Shown: positions 41,628 through 52,078 of the stretch, one piece after another
Layout of the letters: every line of letters starts with the position of its first letter
Position numbering within the stretch: the stretch's first letter is position 1
Source of the DNA: Hygrocybe punicea
Lineage: Eukaryota; Basidiomycota; Agaricomycetes; Agaricales; Hygrophoraceae
DNA length: 64,000 bases
Assembly (NCBI GenBank): GCA_963556145.1
Contig: OY744467.1
Location: 682,001-746,000 of the forward strand
Direction of reading: 5' to 3'
Program-made: the position numbers and the translations under genes
Notes under the pieces: generated by a model
The model's database searches: none
What the model was told of the DNA's origin: nothing
What the model saw: only the letters and a program-made list of their open reading frames with translations

Positions 41628-42975
41628 GTGGGTGGGGTTTTGAAAAGGTGACTTTGGATTGTCGCCGCTTCACCTAACCTAAATGTAGTCATCGTTTGTT
41701 CATTAAGTTTAATTTGAACAATGCGCCACAGACGCCCGACATGAGTCGCCCATGAAAGCTGCCCGTCGACGGTAGGGCAAGCAGGTGTGTTGGAACTCTT
41801 GTTTGAAAAATCCGCAACAGGAGACGCGTGAGGTAACAATATCATTTTGGTTCCGGTGGAAGGCAGTCATATTCGATTTTTCCTTCGTCTTGGTGCACCG
41901 TGCAAGCGCCCGGCAGCTGTGTGCCTTGTTTTGGTCATCTGGCTCAGCCAAGATAGGATAGTGACTGACTGAGATCGCCGTCAATGATGGATTCCTCTGA
42001 GAATTCGAAGTTGGAGCGTGTCGGTGGTTTCCGGTCATTCAGACGCGGGCAAGTCTACATGGAGCGAACTAGCAATCTATGTTTCGGAATATACTGGCAG
42101 ATACCTACACAGTGCATTCATGCTTTTACTTCAAGTTGGATGACCCTTTTTTTGCACGATGCCGAACAAGCCAAAAAATTACGATCGCAGGCCACAGCAG
42201 ACCTGCTACTCGTCGTTTTCATGACGGAGACTCGGAAATAAATGCCTTGTTTTACCCCTGCCCCTAATAACGGTGAGTTTCATTGCCTGGCATGAACAAA
42301 CCTCATTTGAGTGTAGCGTCGTCTCTGCGACTTCGATACGAGCTCGAAGCATTGACCCTTTATAGCCTTCGTCTTTGACCAACATACGAACTGTCGAGTT
42401 GGGGCTACAGCAACAGTTACTTGCAATCCATTGAGCATCTTTTCGATTATGGCCATGGATGACCGTTGTACGTCTCGTTTTGTTGGGTGAATTCCTCTCA
42501 TTTATTTTGCAGGTGGGACACAAGGCCACGAAATCCGCAGATTAATCAATTTACCCTTGAACCTGACCGGTGGGAGATACTTTGACCCTTCCCGAATATC
42601 ACTAGTTGTTTCCAAACAAACAAGCCGTCGAACTCGTGGCAGCCAAGGCCTTTGAAGAATTTGACCTTTTATGGCCCTACCATGCAATGTTCGGCCACGA
42701 GGAGTGTTCTGGATTGCACACAGATATTCCTCGACACTGTCAAAGAAATATCTACTCCAAGATTAAAGTCGCGTCACAACCTGGCGGTGATGAGGATTTC
42801 TTACAAAGAAATGGCGTTCACGTATTGACGGCAATTGACTACCAAGACGTAACATTCCGAGGCAATGTTGATATCGGTAGAATAAACCGGAATAATGGTG
42901 TTGAGCTTGTATGATACTAATCGCTCAGCGAGCGAATAGACTACATGTAAAACTAGTTTGAAAACATTCGCGGGG
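41628..42975. other. Spacer with fragmentary open frames
   Basis: Short frames occur on both strands. The plus-strand segment at 42,520-42,914 looks most protein-like (LINLPLNLTGGRYFDPSRIS, then LVAAKAFEEFDLLWPYHAMF) but needs a frame change near 42,600. I recognise no domain. Reverse-strand frames at 41,660-41,845 could hold a missing 5' exon of the channel-like gene, which I cannot prove. Confidence 0.35.
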
Positions 42976-43180
42976 AATGTACAAAATTCAACCAAGTCTT
43001 ATTCCAGGCAGCGTTACGAGACTACAACTTTCAAAACATTGCTATCGTACACCGAACGAAAAGAAACCATAAAACCATCCCTGTTTGATATATTTTTCCT
43101 TTGTTCCTAGCCGTGTTATTTCCCAGCTGGTTTATTTTCCAGCCGTCGAACTTAAGTTATGGTCTTGATGAGAAGGATAG

Positions 43181-43512
43181 TCATTGGATCCTCCAAGCTT
43201 GATTTGAGCGTAGCCCGACATTGACAAAAAAAATTGGGTGGTAGTTTGGGCTGAGATCTGAAGATGGCTTGAACGTCAGTGTCCCGTTCATGTTCGCAGA
43301 GATGGCGATGAAATGGCCTCCATGGTGTAGCTCGGGACCATGTAGTGTATGTAGCTCGCTTCTCGGTCATCAGAATTGCGAACGACAACGACGAGCCCAT
43401 CATTGTGTCTCCGAAAATGAGAAGGAACAGAGAAAGTAATTTCTACTCACAAGTATTTCAAATGAGTTCTGTGGTGCAAATGCAAGCGAACAGAGATTTC
43501 CTGTCCAGCTAT
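43181..43512 (-). pseudogene. Small unknown gene relic with intact TATA box
   Basis: On the reverse strand, GTATAAAAGGGC (TATA at 43568-43561) precedes a small coding-like region. Reading from an ATA at 43512 (no ATG in this frame), exon 43512-43451 could join 43408 onward over a 42-bp intron (GTGAGT...GAG) to give DGLVVVVRNSDDREASYIHY and MVPSY. A frame slip near 43,320 is then needed to continue as GGHFIAISANMNGTLTFKPS up to TGA at 43183-43181. The same coding-like segment occurs in the right arm at 46,830-46,910 (IHNSDDQEESYIHYMVPSYT), so it predates the duplication. Family unknown; it looks like a short beta-rich protein. Confidence 0.4.
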
Positions 43513-43560
43513 TGATGAGTTGGTGGTTATGAGGAAAGAAACGGTGTACGATAAGGTGCC

Positions 43561-43568
43561 CTTTTATA
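43561..43568 (-). promoter_or_regulatory. TATA box upstream of the small gene relic
   Basis: CTTTTATA on the plus strand, i.e. TATAAAAG on the reverse strand in GTGTATAAAAGGGCACC, about 50 bp before the coding-like start. It is a textbook core promoter in front of a broken reading frame. Confidence 0.5.
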
Positions 43569-44738
43569 CACAATCATACAACATTAACGTTGGGCGGCGT
43601 ATGCTGTGCGGCGTGTGCAGTTCCTTGGGTCTTGGATGATAGTCCAACGTATCTTGACCAATGGGACAACACCGGGCTTCGGTTTCATCCCGTATGCTTG
43701 GTAATGGTTAACTGTATATGTATGTCTTTTTTGTTCCTACTGAACGAATCAGGTTGTGCGAACACATTCCAGTTGACGTGGACGCCCAAGCATATCCGGC
43801 CTGAGACTAGTGAAAAGTATTCTTAGAACTCGAGCGTTACAGTAGGACTAACCGTGTGGTCCACTGCTCTTCTGATGGAACATTTCAAGGACGCGAATGC
43901 CAGTGATCATCGTTCATCGATCATCCGACCATTTTCTTGATCAATGCTGTTGATTATAAGAATGCAGGGTGAAAAGCGGTTTCACTGGTAGGTCGGCATA
44001 TGCATACCACTCACCCGTTATGCCCTTGCCCACATTTGATAGCGTAGATTTCGCAGCCGTGGCGCAGTCTGAAGAACAAAATTTCAAAGTTGCTGAGTTT
44101 GAGGCGCTAATGCTAGCCGGCTAGCCGGTTAGTGGCTTGAAGTTGAGGCCCAGTTCTCACATCGCTATCGCTATCAGAAGATTTCAGCGACTTCTCGACG
44201 TTTGCATGCGTGAGGCAGCGCCGCTTGACTCGGAATATGCATCGAGCCTAGTCTCATCGAGGAGCTTTCTTGACCGTTGACGCCTTCAAGTGGATTGGCA
44301 GCGAAACCGCAAAGCTCTAGATCTGCGGGTTATGCCGTGGACTCTTGCCTGACGCTGATGTGTGTTGGTCTCGCCGCTATCATCCAGGCTGCCGTCTTTT
44401 TGGCTGACATGCGCTAACAAGGGCTCTCTCGTGAAGTCTTCATGTTCATTACCTGAACTTCAGGAAAATAGCTCACCCAACGCCAGAATCCAAGAAAATT
44501 GTCACTGGAAACCAATCACAAGGGTGAAAGCCTGGGCTCGAGCGAGATTCAGCTCTGGTTTTCCGGAGCGCTGGAACGGCGCTTAGAGCTAACTTAGGAT
44601 TCAAGGCTGGACTGGTCTTCCCTTCAGGCCATTGCGATCTCTGCGGGATTGGCCTAGGGTCCTGCCGTCTTACCTCGGGCCTAGTTTGGGGCCGACACCT
44701 TGGTATAAATGCCTTTCCTACGACCAAGTTGAATTTCG

Positions 44739-46057
44739 ATGGCTCTTCAGAAGGAATCCTCAGGACGCGCGACACCTTGGCATCATGTCTTCACTTGCGC
44801 TATCATCGTCGCTTTGCTCAGCTTTGCAGGTGTTTTGTCAGGTTACTTTGGAATTCTCGATGAGTTCAAGGTTATCCGCACAAGAGAGCAATACGTTGGC
44901 AGAAACGTGAGCGTCCTTCTTCTGCAAGGATCCACTGAAAAATCATATATTTCCGTGTAGATTATCTTGAACACGCATCTGATATCGATGGACCCCCTTT
45001 TGGCCGTCATGGTCTTGCAATGGTTCATCGTGGACGATACGTCTTGTCCTGCTAGTACTGTAGCCAATGTTTCGGCAGCAGGGTGTTCAAAGGTGGACAT
45101 TTTCTTTGATACGTGAGTTTGGCTGCCGTATCTTTAAACTTCGGCGTGTCCTCACACACATCAAGGAATCTGGTAGCTAGCAGTGATGGATCCGGCGTGA
45201 CCCAAACAAACGATATACAGACCAAACCGATCTTCATCTGGAACCCGCTTAATGCAAACAATGTGCACGCGAATGCCGCCAGCTTCATGACGTCCATAAC
45301 AGTGACACCGACTCGCTCACTTATGTTTTACCCCTGGGACGGGTCAGTGGTCACTCAGTGTCTACCTTCATCTCTCACCGTGTGTCCGTGCCAGATACAT
45401 ATCTGAAATCGTTATTGAGGCCCGAGTGTCGAATTCTAATGAAACCGTTGGTGTGGAGCTGGCTATTGCAAACGGGGCAGCAGTGTACGTCTCTTTTTCT
45501 CTAATCGGACATGCACTGAGCAAGGTGGGTTATCAGTGGGTTCAATGTTGCAGCCAATCCCAACCCTGGTCCCGGCGAGCCCCCCGTCCCTCCCGAGTTG
45601 CTATTTCAGAACATCAGCATCAAGCGGGGACCGTTGGTCAAAGTGTACACCACCATAATAGTCTTAGCAGTTTGTTCGTTCTTCTTTGCTATCTGTAATC
45701 TTGTATCTGAGGATGCTTTACTTGCTAGGGATTATTTCACTGATCTTCGTTTTCTGCACTGTGATGAATGTCGGATTTGGGCGGACCACGGAATCAGCAT
45801 TTCTCGGCATTCCTATCGGAACACTCTTTACCGTTGCCGCACTTCGCACCACATTTCCTGGTGCACCGGGAGTTGGTACGAATGCTTCACCACTTAATCT
45901 TAAATTTACTTGCTCACCGATGGTACCCGCTTCAGGTACCATAATGGGTGAGCTTGCTGAGCTATAAGCACGCAAACTATTGACTGACTCTTTTTGTCAA
46001 GACTATGTTGGCATTATGCCTTGTGTCTGCATATTGGCAATCTGTGTATGTGTTTAA
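44739..46057 (+). CDS. DUF4436-type multi-pass membrane protein
   Basis: Eight exons (44739-44906, 44961-45112, 45166-45342, 45395-45484, 45537-45673, 45729-45875, 45936-45947, 46002-46057) keep phase and give 312 aa. Exon 7 is only 12 bp. Residues about 17-40 are a membrane segment. A beta-rich ectodomain follows with DPLLAVMVLQWFIVDD, FYPWDGYISEIVIEARVSN near 165 and NISIKRGPLVKVYTTI. Then come three membrane segments (YTTIIVLAVWIISLIFVFC; LGIPIGTLFTVAALRTTF with the PGAPGVG motif; IMPCVCILAICVCV). This is the layout of the DUF4436 family of fungi and bacteria, whose function is unknown. The gene lies inside an inverted duplication. Confidence 0.75.
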
Positions 46058-46659
46058 TGTGCACTATCCAGAATATATTTGCTCATAGCCCGGATTAGGC
46101 AGTTCTAACTGTTGGGAGTCTTGGAGCGGGAGGTTTCGACAAACCCCGAGAACCTCTCTTCTCCCGAATTCGTACGTTTCATCATTCCAATCCCCGGATT
46201 TACGCATAACGCAAGGGTATTATTAGTCAACTACAGGCGCTCAGAGAAGACGGTGGCCGAAACGGCATCACATATGACGAAGGGGTCAACCCCAACGCCT
46301 GTCTGAGTGTGGATCGCCTCCCTCTATTGTTGATGGCATTTACGTATGTCTGTCCTGTACGGTTCATGTACTTTCTGTATAAATTGAATCTTTTCTCGTG
46401 TTGAATCGGTGGCCATCAGTTCTCCTCCCGTCTATCATCGATGAGACTTGGCTCGATGCATATTCGGATTCAAGCGGCGCTGCCTCACGCATGCAAGCGT
46501 CGGCGTTGGAGAGAAGTCGCTGAAATCTTCTGATAGCGATAGCGATGTGAGAACTGGGCCTCAAGGTCTTGTGCACTTCAAGCCACTAACCGGCAAGCAT
46601 TAGCGCCTCGAACTCAAATTCCTCCTAAGATACAGGTCGATGATCCAAACTCAGCTTAC

Positions 46660-46785
46660 TCCCTAACCCTAGGGTTAGTGCTTAGTAGGGCCAGGGCCAG
46701 CAAATCTCTGGCCCGGCCCTGGCCCTTTGGGGCCAGGCCAGGGTCAACCCTAGGGCCAGAGGGTCATGGCCCTGCCCTCGGACAG
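46660..46785. repeat. GC-rich palindromic insertion
   Basis: Built from repeated GGGCCAGGGCCAG and its complement CTGGCCCCAAAGGGCCAGGG, with CCCTAACCCTAGGGTTAG at the left. It is absent from the corresponding place in the left arm and would fold into strong hairpins; it looks like a small MITE or foldback insertion. The two CCCTAA units are too few to call telomeric. Confidence 0.5.
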
Positions 46786-46964
46786 TGTAGTAGAAATGAC
46801 TTTCTCTATTCCTTCTCATTTTCGGCAATCCAATGACCATTTTCATTCACAATTCTGATGACCAAGAAGAAAGCTACATACACTACATGGTCCCAAGTTA
46901 CACCATGGTTTTATGGCTCTCTTTTCATTCAGTGTATGATAGCAATATTTCGAACATTGTGAAT

Positions 46965-46972
46965 GTAGTCTC
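46965..46972. repeat. hAT-like element 1, left target duplication GTAGTCTC
   Basis: Exact 8-bp match to 48191-48198. The unoccupied site survives once in the left duplication arm at 43019-43026 (reverse strand). Confidence 0.9.
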
Positions 46973-48190
46973 TAGTGTTGCCGAAGTTCAGTTCGGTCCG
47001 GTTCCGACCCTTTTTGGCGGAACCGCGAACTGAACTTTGGGTCCGGTTTGGCGCATGGCCAAACCTGGACCCAGACGGTGTCGAACCGTCTCTTCGCGTT
47101 CGGTCTGGGTTCAGACGTGGTCTGAAACCCAGACCGAGGTGGGCTCACCCCGTCCGTTCTCCTCGCGAATGGCAGGCACGTATCAATAGATACGGCGCTG
47201 CACTTCACGAGGTAGATGGGTGCGGGGGAGCCCTCCGGTGTCCCCAAGGGATGTGGAGGGATGGGGTCTTGTCCTGTGGTCCCTGCGTGGCATTGCCGGT
47301 GCTGCTGCTGCCAACCGTTGTCCTCATCGGGGCGGTGGTATGGTTGTGGTGGTGTTGCTGCAACGGCTGCTGCTGCTGCTGCTGGCCGTCGCCGTCATCG
47401 TTGCCATGCCGCCGCTGGTGGTGGTGGTGTTGCGGCTGTCCCGTGTCCGTTGGCATTGGATGGCTTGGTGCAGCAGCAGCAGCAGCTGCTGCTGCCGGCA
47501 CTGCTGCTGTTGTCCTCTTCGGGTGGTGGTATGGTCGCGGTGGTGTTGCTGCCACGGCTGCTGCTGCCAGCGTTGCTGCTGTTGCCGGTGTTGCTGCTGT
47601 TGCCGGTGTTGCTGCTGCTGTTGCAGGCGCTTCTGCTGCTGCCGGCGCTGCTGATGGCCATTGCCGTCGTTGTTGATGCCGTTGCCGTTGCCACCGCTGG
47701 TGGTGGTGGTGGTGGTGGTGGTGTTGCGGCCGTCCCGCGTCCGTTGGCATTGCGTTGGCGCTGGGATCCATGTTGTGCTGGGTCGTGTGCGTCGTGGTCA
47801 AGTTGCCTGTGGCAGATAATATTAGTAAAGTTAAGAAATTTTATGAGACTTACCTGTGTTCATGAACGCGACAATGTGTCGCGTTCATTGGCCTTGCGTT
47901 GTTGCAGTGTTGATGAAGAAAACCTACGTGTAATGGTCACATGATACTGTTTACCATGAAAAAGTAAGTAAAAGAAATACGAAAAACAAATGAAATAAAT
48001 ACCTTAAAAATATCCGCGTTCGTGGTTTGGACACGGTTTGGAGCCGTTCAGGAAATCCGGCAGGCCTTGAAACCCGGAACTGAACCCGCGGTCCGGTTCA
48101 GCACTTGGCTGAACTTAGACTGAACCTAGGGTTCGGTTCGGGGTTTGAACCGGGTTCGGCTAGGTTCGGAACCGAACTACGGCAACACTA
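46973..48190. mobile_element. Non-autonomous hAT-like element 1, 1,218 bp
   Basis: The ends are inverted repeats TAGTGTTGCCGAAGTTC and the complement of GAACCGAACTACGGCAACACTA, flanked by the 8-bp duplication GTAGTCTC, the hallmark size of hAT elements. Sub-terminal parts repeat GGTTCGG/CCGAACC motifs. The centre (about 47300-47760) is a GCTGCTGTTGCC-type triplet minisatellite that gives spurious long frames of Leu/Cys/Ala on one strand and Gln/His/Ser on the other. No transposase is encoded, so movement would need one from elsewhere. Confidence 0.85.
47300..47760. repeat. GCTGCTGTTGCC-type triplet minisatellite
   Basis: Imperfect tandem copies of GTTGCTGCTGTTGCCGGT and GGTGGTGGTGTTGC inside hAT-like element 1. 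Open in all frames because of composition; not a gene. Confidence 0.7.
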
Positions 48191-48198
48191 GTAGTCTC
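48191..48198. repeat. hAT-like element 1, right target duplication GTAGTCTC
   Basis: Second copy of the 8-bp duplication, directly after the terminal CACTA. Confidence 0.9.
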
Positions 48199-48250
48199 AT
48201 AACGCTGCCTGGAATAACACTTGGTTTGATTCTTGTATATAAGATGAGTC

Positions 48251-49229
48251 ACTTAGAGTCTGGACGGATATACTTTGCAATGCTAGTTTAGTCAACATTA
48301 CCTACCTTGCAGGTCTGATACCTTGGCTTTGGTTAGTTATTGTGTCCATTTGTAAAAAAAAATCCCCAGTTCTTCATCAAGAAACAAGTGGTTAATATCA
48401 TCAGGGACTTCCTAAGTATTATATCATTCTAATGACCGCCACAGATGACCATTTTTTTGTTTGATAATTGGGTGAGCATACACTTCAGGCCACCCGATTT
48501 CCTAAACTTGTAGATGTAACTGAATGGGTCGTATGTTACTTCTACATGTTGAGAAATAACAGGTCTGGCCCAGGGCTAATATCTATGTCCCTGGGCTGTC
48601 CCTGGGCTGTCCCTGGTCCAAAGCATTGGGACAATGGGACAATGATGTGGGCTTGTCCCAGGGACATGGGACATCCCTGGTGCCAGGGGGTCATTTGGGA
48701 TGTCCCAAACTAATTTTTTTGAAATATTTTTTTTGCTGTGGCCACAATGATAGTGTGGTTATTAGTCAATGGAATGTTAGTAGCCATCATATACAACATA
48801 TGATAGCTGTATAGCTACATGCATGTGACTTGTAGACTCCGGTTGACCACAGCCAATTCAGGTGGATGATGTTGGTTGTCAAAGTTGCAATCATATAGCT
48901 ACTCAGTCTTTATGACATAGCATATTTAATTATGATGGACAAGGAAAAGGAATTGAACTAGAAGAGAACAATTAATATTCTTTGACATAATATTGAGAAG
49001 CTGCTTAAAGAACATTCTGCTCATGGAACTGACTGTATGATCTACTATTCAAACTAAATATTAGATGTTAGCCAATCAAAATGCAACATGTTGATTTGTC
49101 TCCAGAATGTTCTGAGATTCAAGAGAATGAACTGGGAGAGTGTAGAGATATCTTGTGAAAGGACAGTAGAATAGCCCATGTCTGACACTGAGTTATTATA
49201 AGCATGATAGTAGAAGATTCTTTGTATAC
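48251..49229. other. Intergenic AT-rich stretch with a GTCCCTGGGCT repeat
   Basis: No gene seen. Positions 48550-48710 contain several GTCCCTGGGCTGTCCC and GGGACATGGGACATCCC units related in inverted orientation to the minisatellite at 49,250-49,675, suggesting both are ends of one degraded element with minisatellite arms. Confidence 0.4.
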
Positions 49230-49249
49230 ATGTTTGCTGGCTCTGGTAC

Positions 49250-49675
49250 CATGCAGGGATATCCTATGAACTGAAGTGGGACATCCCATAAACAGACCTG
49301 GGATATTCCAATATAGACTTGAGGCATCCCATGAACAGCAGTGGGACATCCCATCAGAGACCTGGGGCATCCAATTACAGTCCTGGGACATCCCATCAGA
49401 GTCCTGGAACATCCTATTACAATCCTGGGATGTCCCAGTGACATCCCTGGGACAGCCCATTAGAGACCTGGGACGTCCCTGGGACATCCCCATATAGACC
49501 TGGGACAGCCCATTAGAGACCTGGGACATCCCAGGGACGTCCCTGGGACAGCCCAGTAGAGACCTGGGACATCCCTGGGACATCCCCATACAGACCTGGG
49601 ACAGCCCATTAGAGTCCTGGGACGTCCCTGGGACAGCCCTGGGACAGCCCAGTAGAGACCTGGGACATGCAACTA
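49250..49675. repeat. GACCTGGGACATCCC minisatellite
   Basis: More than fifteen imperfect copies of (A)GACCTGGGACATCCC or CCTGGGACAGCCCATTAGA, in a higher-order period of about 35-50 bp. Each unit contains the palindrome GGGACRTCCC. It ends where the left arm of the foldback element begins. Confidence 0.75.
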
Positions 49676-50005
49676 CTTAAATGGATATAGCAAATTAAAT
49701 AATTATTTTACCTAAATACATGGTATTCTACTTCATCAGGGGAGAGGCAGGGAGGTGGAGGTGGAGGAGAGGACAGGAGAGGGGGCAATGGCAGGGGCAA
49801 TGGCAGGGGGTGGGCAGGGGGAGAAGGGGCAGGAGGTGGATGGGAGGTGGGGATGGTGGATGGTAGGCAGGAGGAGAAGGGGCAGATTAGGAAGGGGGAG
49901 AACGGATAGGAGCCAGTCAGGGGGAGAAGGGAAAGGAGGGGGGAGGAGGGGAAGGGGAAAGAGGGAAAGGAAGGGACCAACACAATTACATACCAGTGTT
50001 CCCCT

Positions 50006-50013
50006 GGTGTCCA
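50006..50013. repeat. hAT-like element 2, left target duplication GGTGTCCA
   Basis: Exact match to 51456-51463. The empty site is present once in the other foldback arm at 58439-58446 (TGGACACC). Confidence 0.9.
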
Positions 50014-51455
50014 TAGTGTTTTAAAGTCCAGTTAGGTCCAGTTTTTTGCCTTTTTTGGAAGTTAACCAGGACTGGACCGGTTGCCTAACATTGCAAAAAT
50101 GAAAAAAACTGGACTGGACTGCCAGAAACCGGTTGCCATCGGTTTTTTTCGGTCCATTAACCAGTTTAAACTGGTTTTAACCTGAACCAGTTAATAACCA
50201 GTCCAGACTGGTTTTGCACCAGGTCTGGACCGGTTTATACTATTCAAAGCTTAGAATATTGAATTGTAATTGTAAGTGTGACTTCTCATCACATAAGTGA
50301 CACTACCTCAACTCCGAGTCTCCGACCACAACGTCAAGCAGAACGGTTCGTGATTGCGAACCCTTCTGCTCAAGGTAAGTCTTCTGTTTTTCGTTGTACT
50401 GTGTATATTTCACTAACATTTTACCTTTCTAATGTAGATATTCACTGCGACATCGGTCAGCACAACGACGACGACAATTCACACAGCCATCACAACCGTG
50501 ACACAACAACAAGATTCTGCAAGAACAAGTACAGCACCTGCGACAATGACAATGAATAATACAACCCACCACCATCTCCCACAGGAACCACAGATCGGAC
50601 CACAGAAAGGCACATGATGACAAGACCATGACCACTACCAACACCCACGTCACAAGAAGACAATGACAATGACAATGACAGGGAAGTTGAAGGCTGGGAG
50701 GGTGGTGCGCCCACCTACCGGCCCAGGTACGTATGCCACCTTTGTCCCATCGACATCTTGCTAACCACACACCTCGCAAAAGCGGGCTGATGCGTCAACA
50801 GACACGCAGACGTCGTTTGTGAGGAATTTGGCATGGTAATAATGAAGGACGCGAAAAGGGCCAACAGGATGGCCCCGCTGGACAAGCACCGCCAGTCCCC
50901 CCAACGGCCAGCTCCATTGGACACCAACAGCCCAATCAAGGATGGCCCCACATCCAACGAGGATGGCAGCGAGGATGGCCCCCCATCTACCTCGCGAGGG
51001 TGACAACCGCGTCAATTGATGCGCGTCTGGCCCGCGCGAGGTATGTGGCACCCCAAGTCATGGAAACCAGCAGGTTAAGGGCCATGGCCTCACATGAGGC
51101 CCCCCCATCTACCTCGCGAGAGTGAAAGCCACATCATTGGTGCCAACAAGAATTGGGCAGGGCAGGGCAAAGTGCCATGCCCACTATTATAATACATAAT
51201 TTGTCCCTTAGTTTTATTATCTACATACACAAAAAATATACAATTTCCCTATCTACGAGGTGAATCGGAAAGTCCGGTTGTAACCGGTTGCAGCCAGTTG
51301 CAACTCGGTTGTATAAGGGTGAGCCAAATCAGGCAACCGCAACCGGCAGCCTCCCACATCGGGCGCAACCGCAACCGGTGGTCCGGTCTTTTTTGGTTCA
51401 GTCCGGTTGGGTCCTGGTTTTTTTCCGGTCCTATGGACTGGACCTTGAAACACTA
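50014..51455. mobile_element. Non-autonomous hAT-like element 2, 1,442 bp
   Basis: Inverted ends TAGTGTTTTAAAGTCCAGTT and, at the right, the complement of TAGTGTTTCAAGGTCCAGTC, bounded by the 8-bp duplication GGTGTCCA. Terminal regions repeat AACCGGTCC/GGACCGGTT motifs. No transposase frame is seen. Its ends resemble those of hAT-like element 1 (TAGTGTT then AGTYCAGTT), so the two may use the same transposase. Confidence 0.85.
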
Positions 51456-51463
51456 GGTGTCCA
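51456..51463. repeat. hAT-like element 2, right target duplication GGTGTCCA
   Basis: Second copy of the 8-bp duplication, directly after terminal CACTA. Confidence 0.9.
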
Positions 51464-51939
51464 CGCCCCTCCGCGTCCTCACCCTCATCCCTGTGCTCGT
51501 CACCCTCATTGTCCCCATCCCCATCGTCGTCCCCGTCCCCGTCCCCATCCCCGCCGTCATCCCAGTTGTCGTTGTCGTTGTCATTGTCATCCCCGTCCCC
51601 ATCCTCATTGTCATCCCGGTCCCGGTCCTAGTCTTCATCCTCGTCCCCATCGTCCTCGTCCCCATCATTGTCATTGTTGTCCCCATCCCCCTCCCCGTCC
51701 TTGTCGTCCCTGTCCTTGTTCTTGTCGTCCCCATCCTTGTCCTTGTCCTTGTCGTCCTTGTTGTTACCGCGTGGCCCTGTTCCCGTTCGTGTTGTCATTG
51801 CCATCCCGTTTGCCGTCCCGTCCTCGCCGTTTCTGTCCTCGTTGTCCCTGTTGCCGTCGTCCTTGGCTCCATGTCCTCATCGTCCCGTTCCCCTGTCCCT
51901 GTTGTCCTTGTTTCCATCGTCCGTTGTTCCTGTGCCCGT

Positions 51940-52076
51940 TGTAGTAGGAGGTCACGTGATAGGATCCCACGGTTCGTAGGATTACATAGTAGAGTACACT
52001 TGTTTGTAGAGACTCAGCTTATCATACCATGATGTTCACCCCATGACACCCTGAGTGGGCTCCCCTGCCCACTCCA
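51940..52076 (+). repeat. LTR 1 of the small retroelement array
   Basis: 137 bp, TGTAGTAGGAGGTCACGTGA to CCCACTCCA. Confidence 0.85.
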
Positions 52077-52078
52077 CC

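Larger units (their letters stand above)
42976..44262. repeat. Left arm of an inverted duplication flanking the DUF4436 gene
   Basis: Reverse-complement similarity links 42976-43090 and 43300-43470 to 48250-46795 (hAT removed), and 44093-44262 to 46612-46437. Similarity is roughly 80-90% by eye. The inner part shares GCTATCGCTATCAGAAGATT and GCGTGAGGCAGCGCCGCTTG. The left arm keeps about 200 bp missing from the right arm near the TACACCATGG motif. It also keeps the un-duplicated GTAGTCTC site (43026-43019 on the reverse strand). Confidence 0.7.
46437..48250. repeat. Right arm of the inverted duplication (hAT-interrupted)
   Basis: 46437-46612 and 46795-46972 plus 48191-48250 are inverted copies of parts of 42976-44262. 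A GC-rich palindromic block (46660-46785) and the hAT-like element 46973-48190 are later insertions. Confidence 0.7.

Noticed and set aside
45695..45728. 34-bp intron in the DUF4436 gene
   Set aside because: Too short for splicing; the GTTCGT donor at 45674 gives a 55-bp intron with correct phase and a membrane helix containing Trp.
46660..46700. Interstitial telomere repeat (CCCTAACCCTAGGG)
   Set aside because: Only two units within a GC-rich palindrome; insufficient for a telomere relic.
47205..47944. Overlapping long frames of Leu/Cys/Ala/Val or Gln/His/Ser on both strands
   Set aside because: They follow directly from the GCTGCTGTTGCC-type minisatellite inside hAT-like element 1; no ordered segment or splice-consistent extension.
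51288..52032. Long Pro/His/Arg and Val/Ile/Pro-rich frames
   Set aside because: Products of GTCCCC/CATCGTC low-complexity DNA in the foldback arm; the other arm gives quite different frames.
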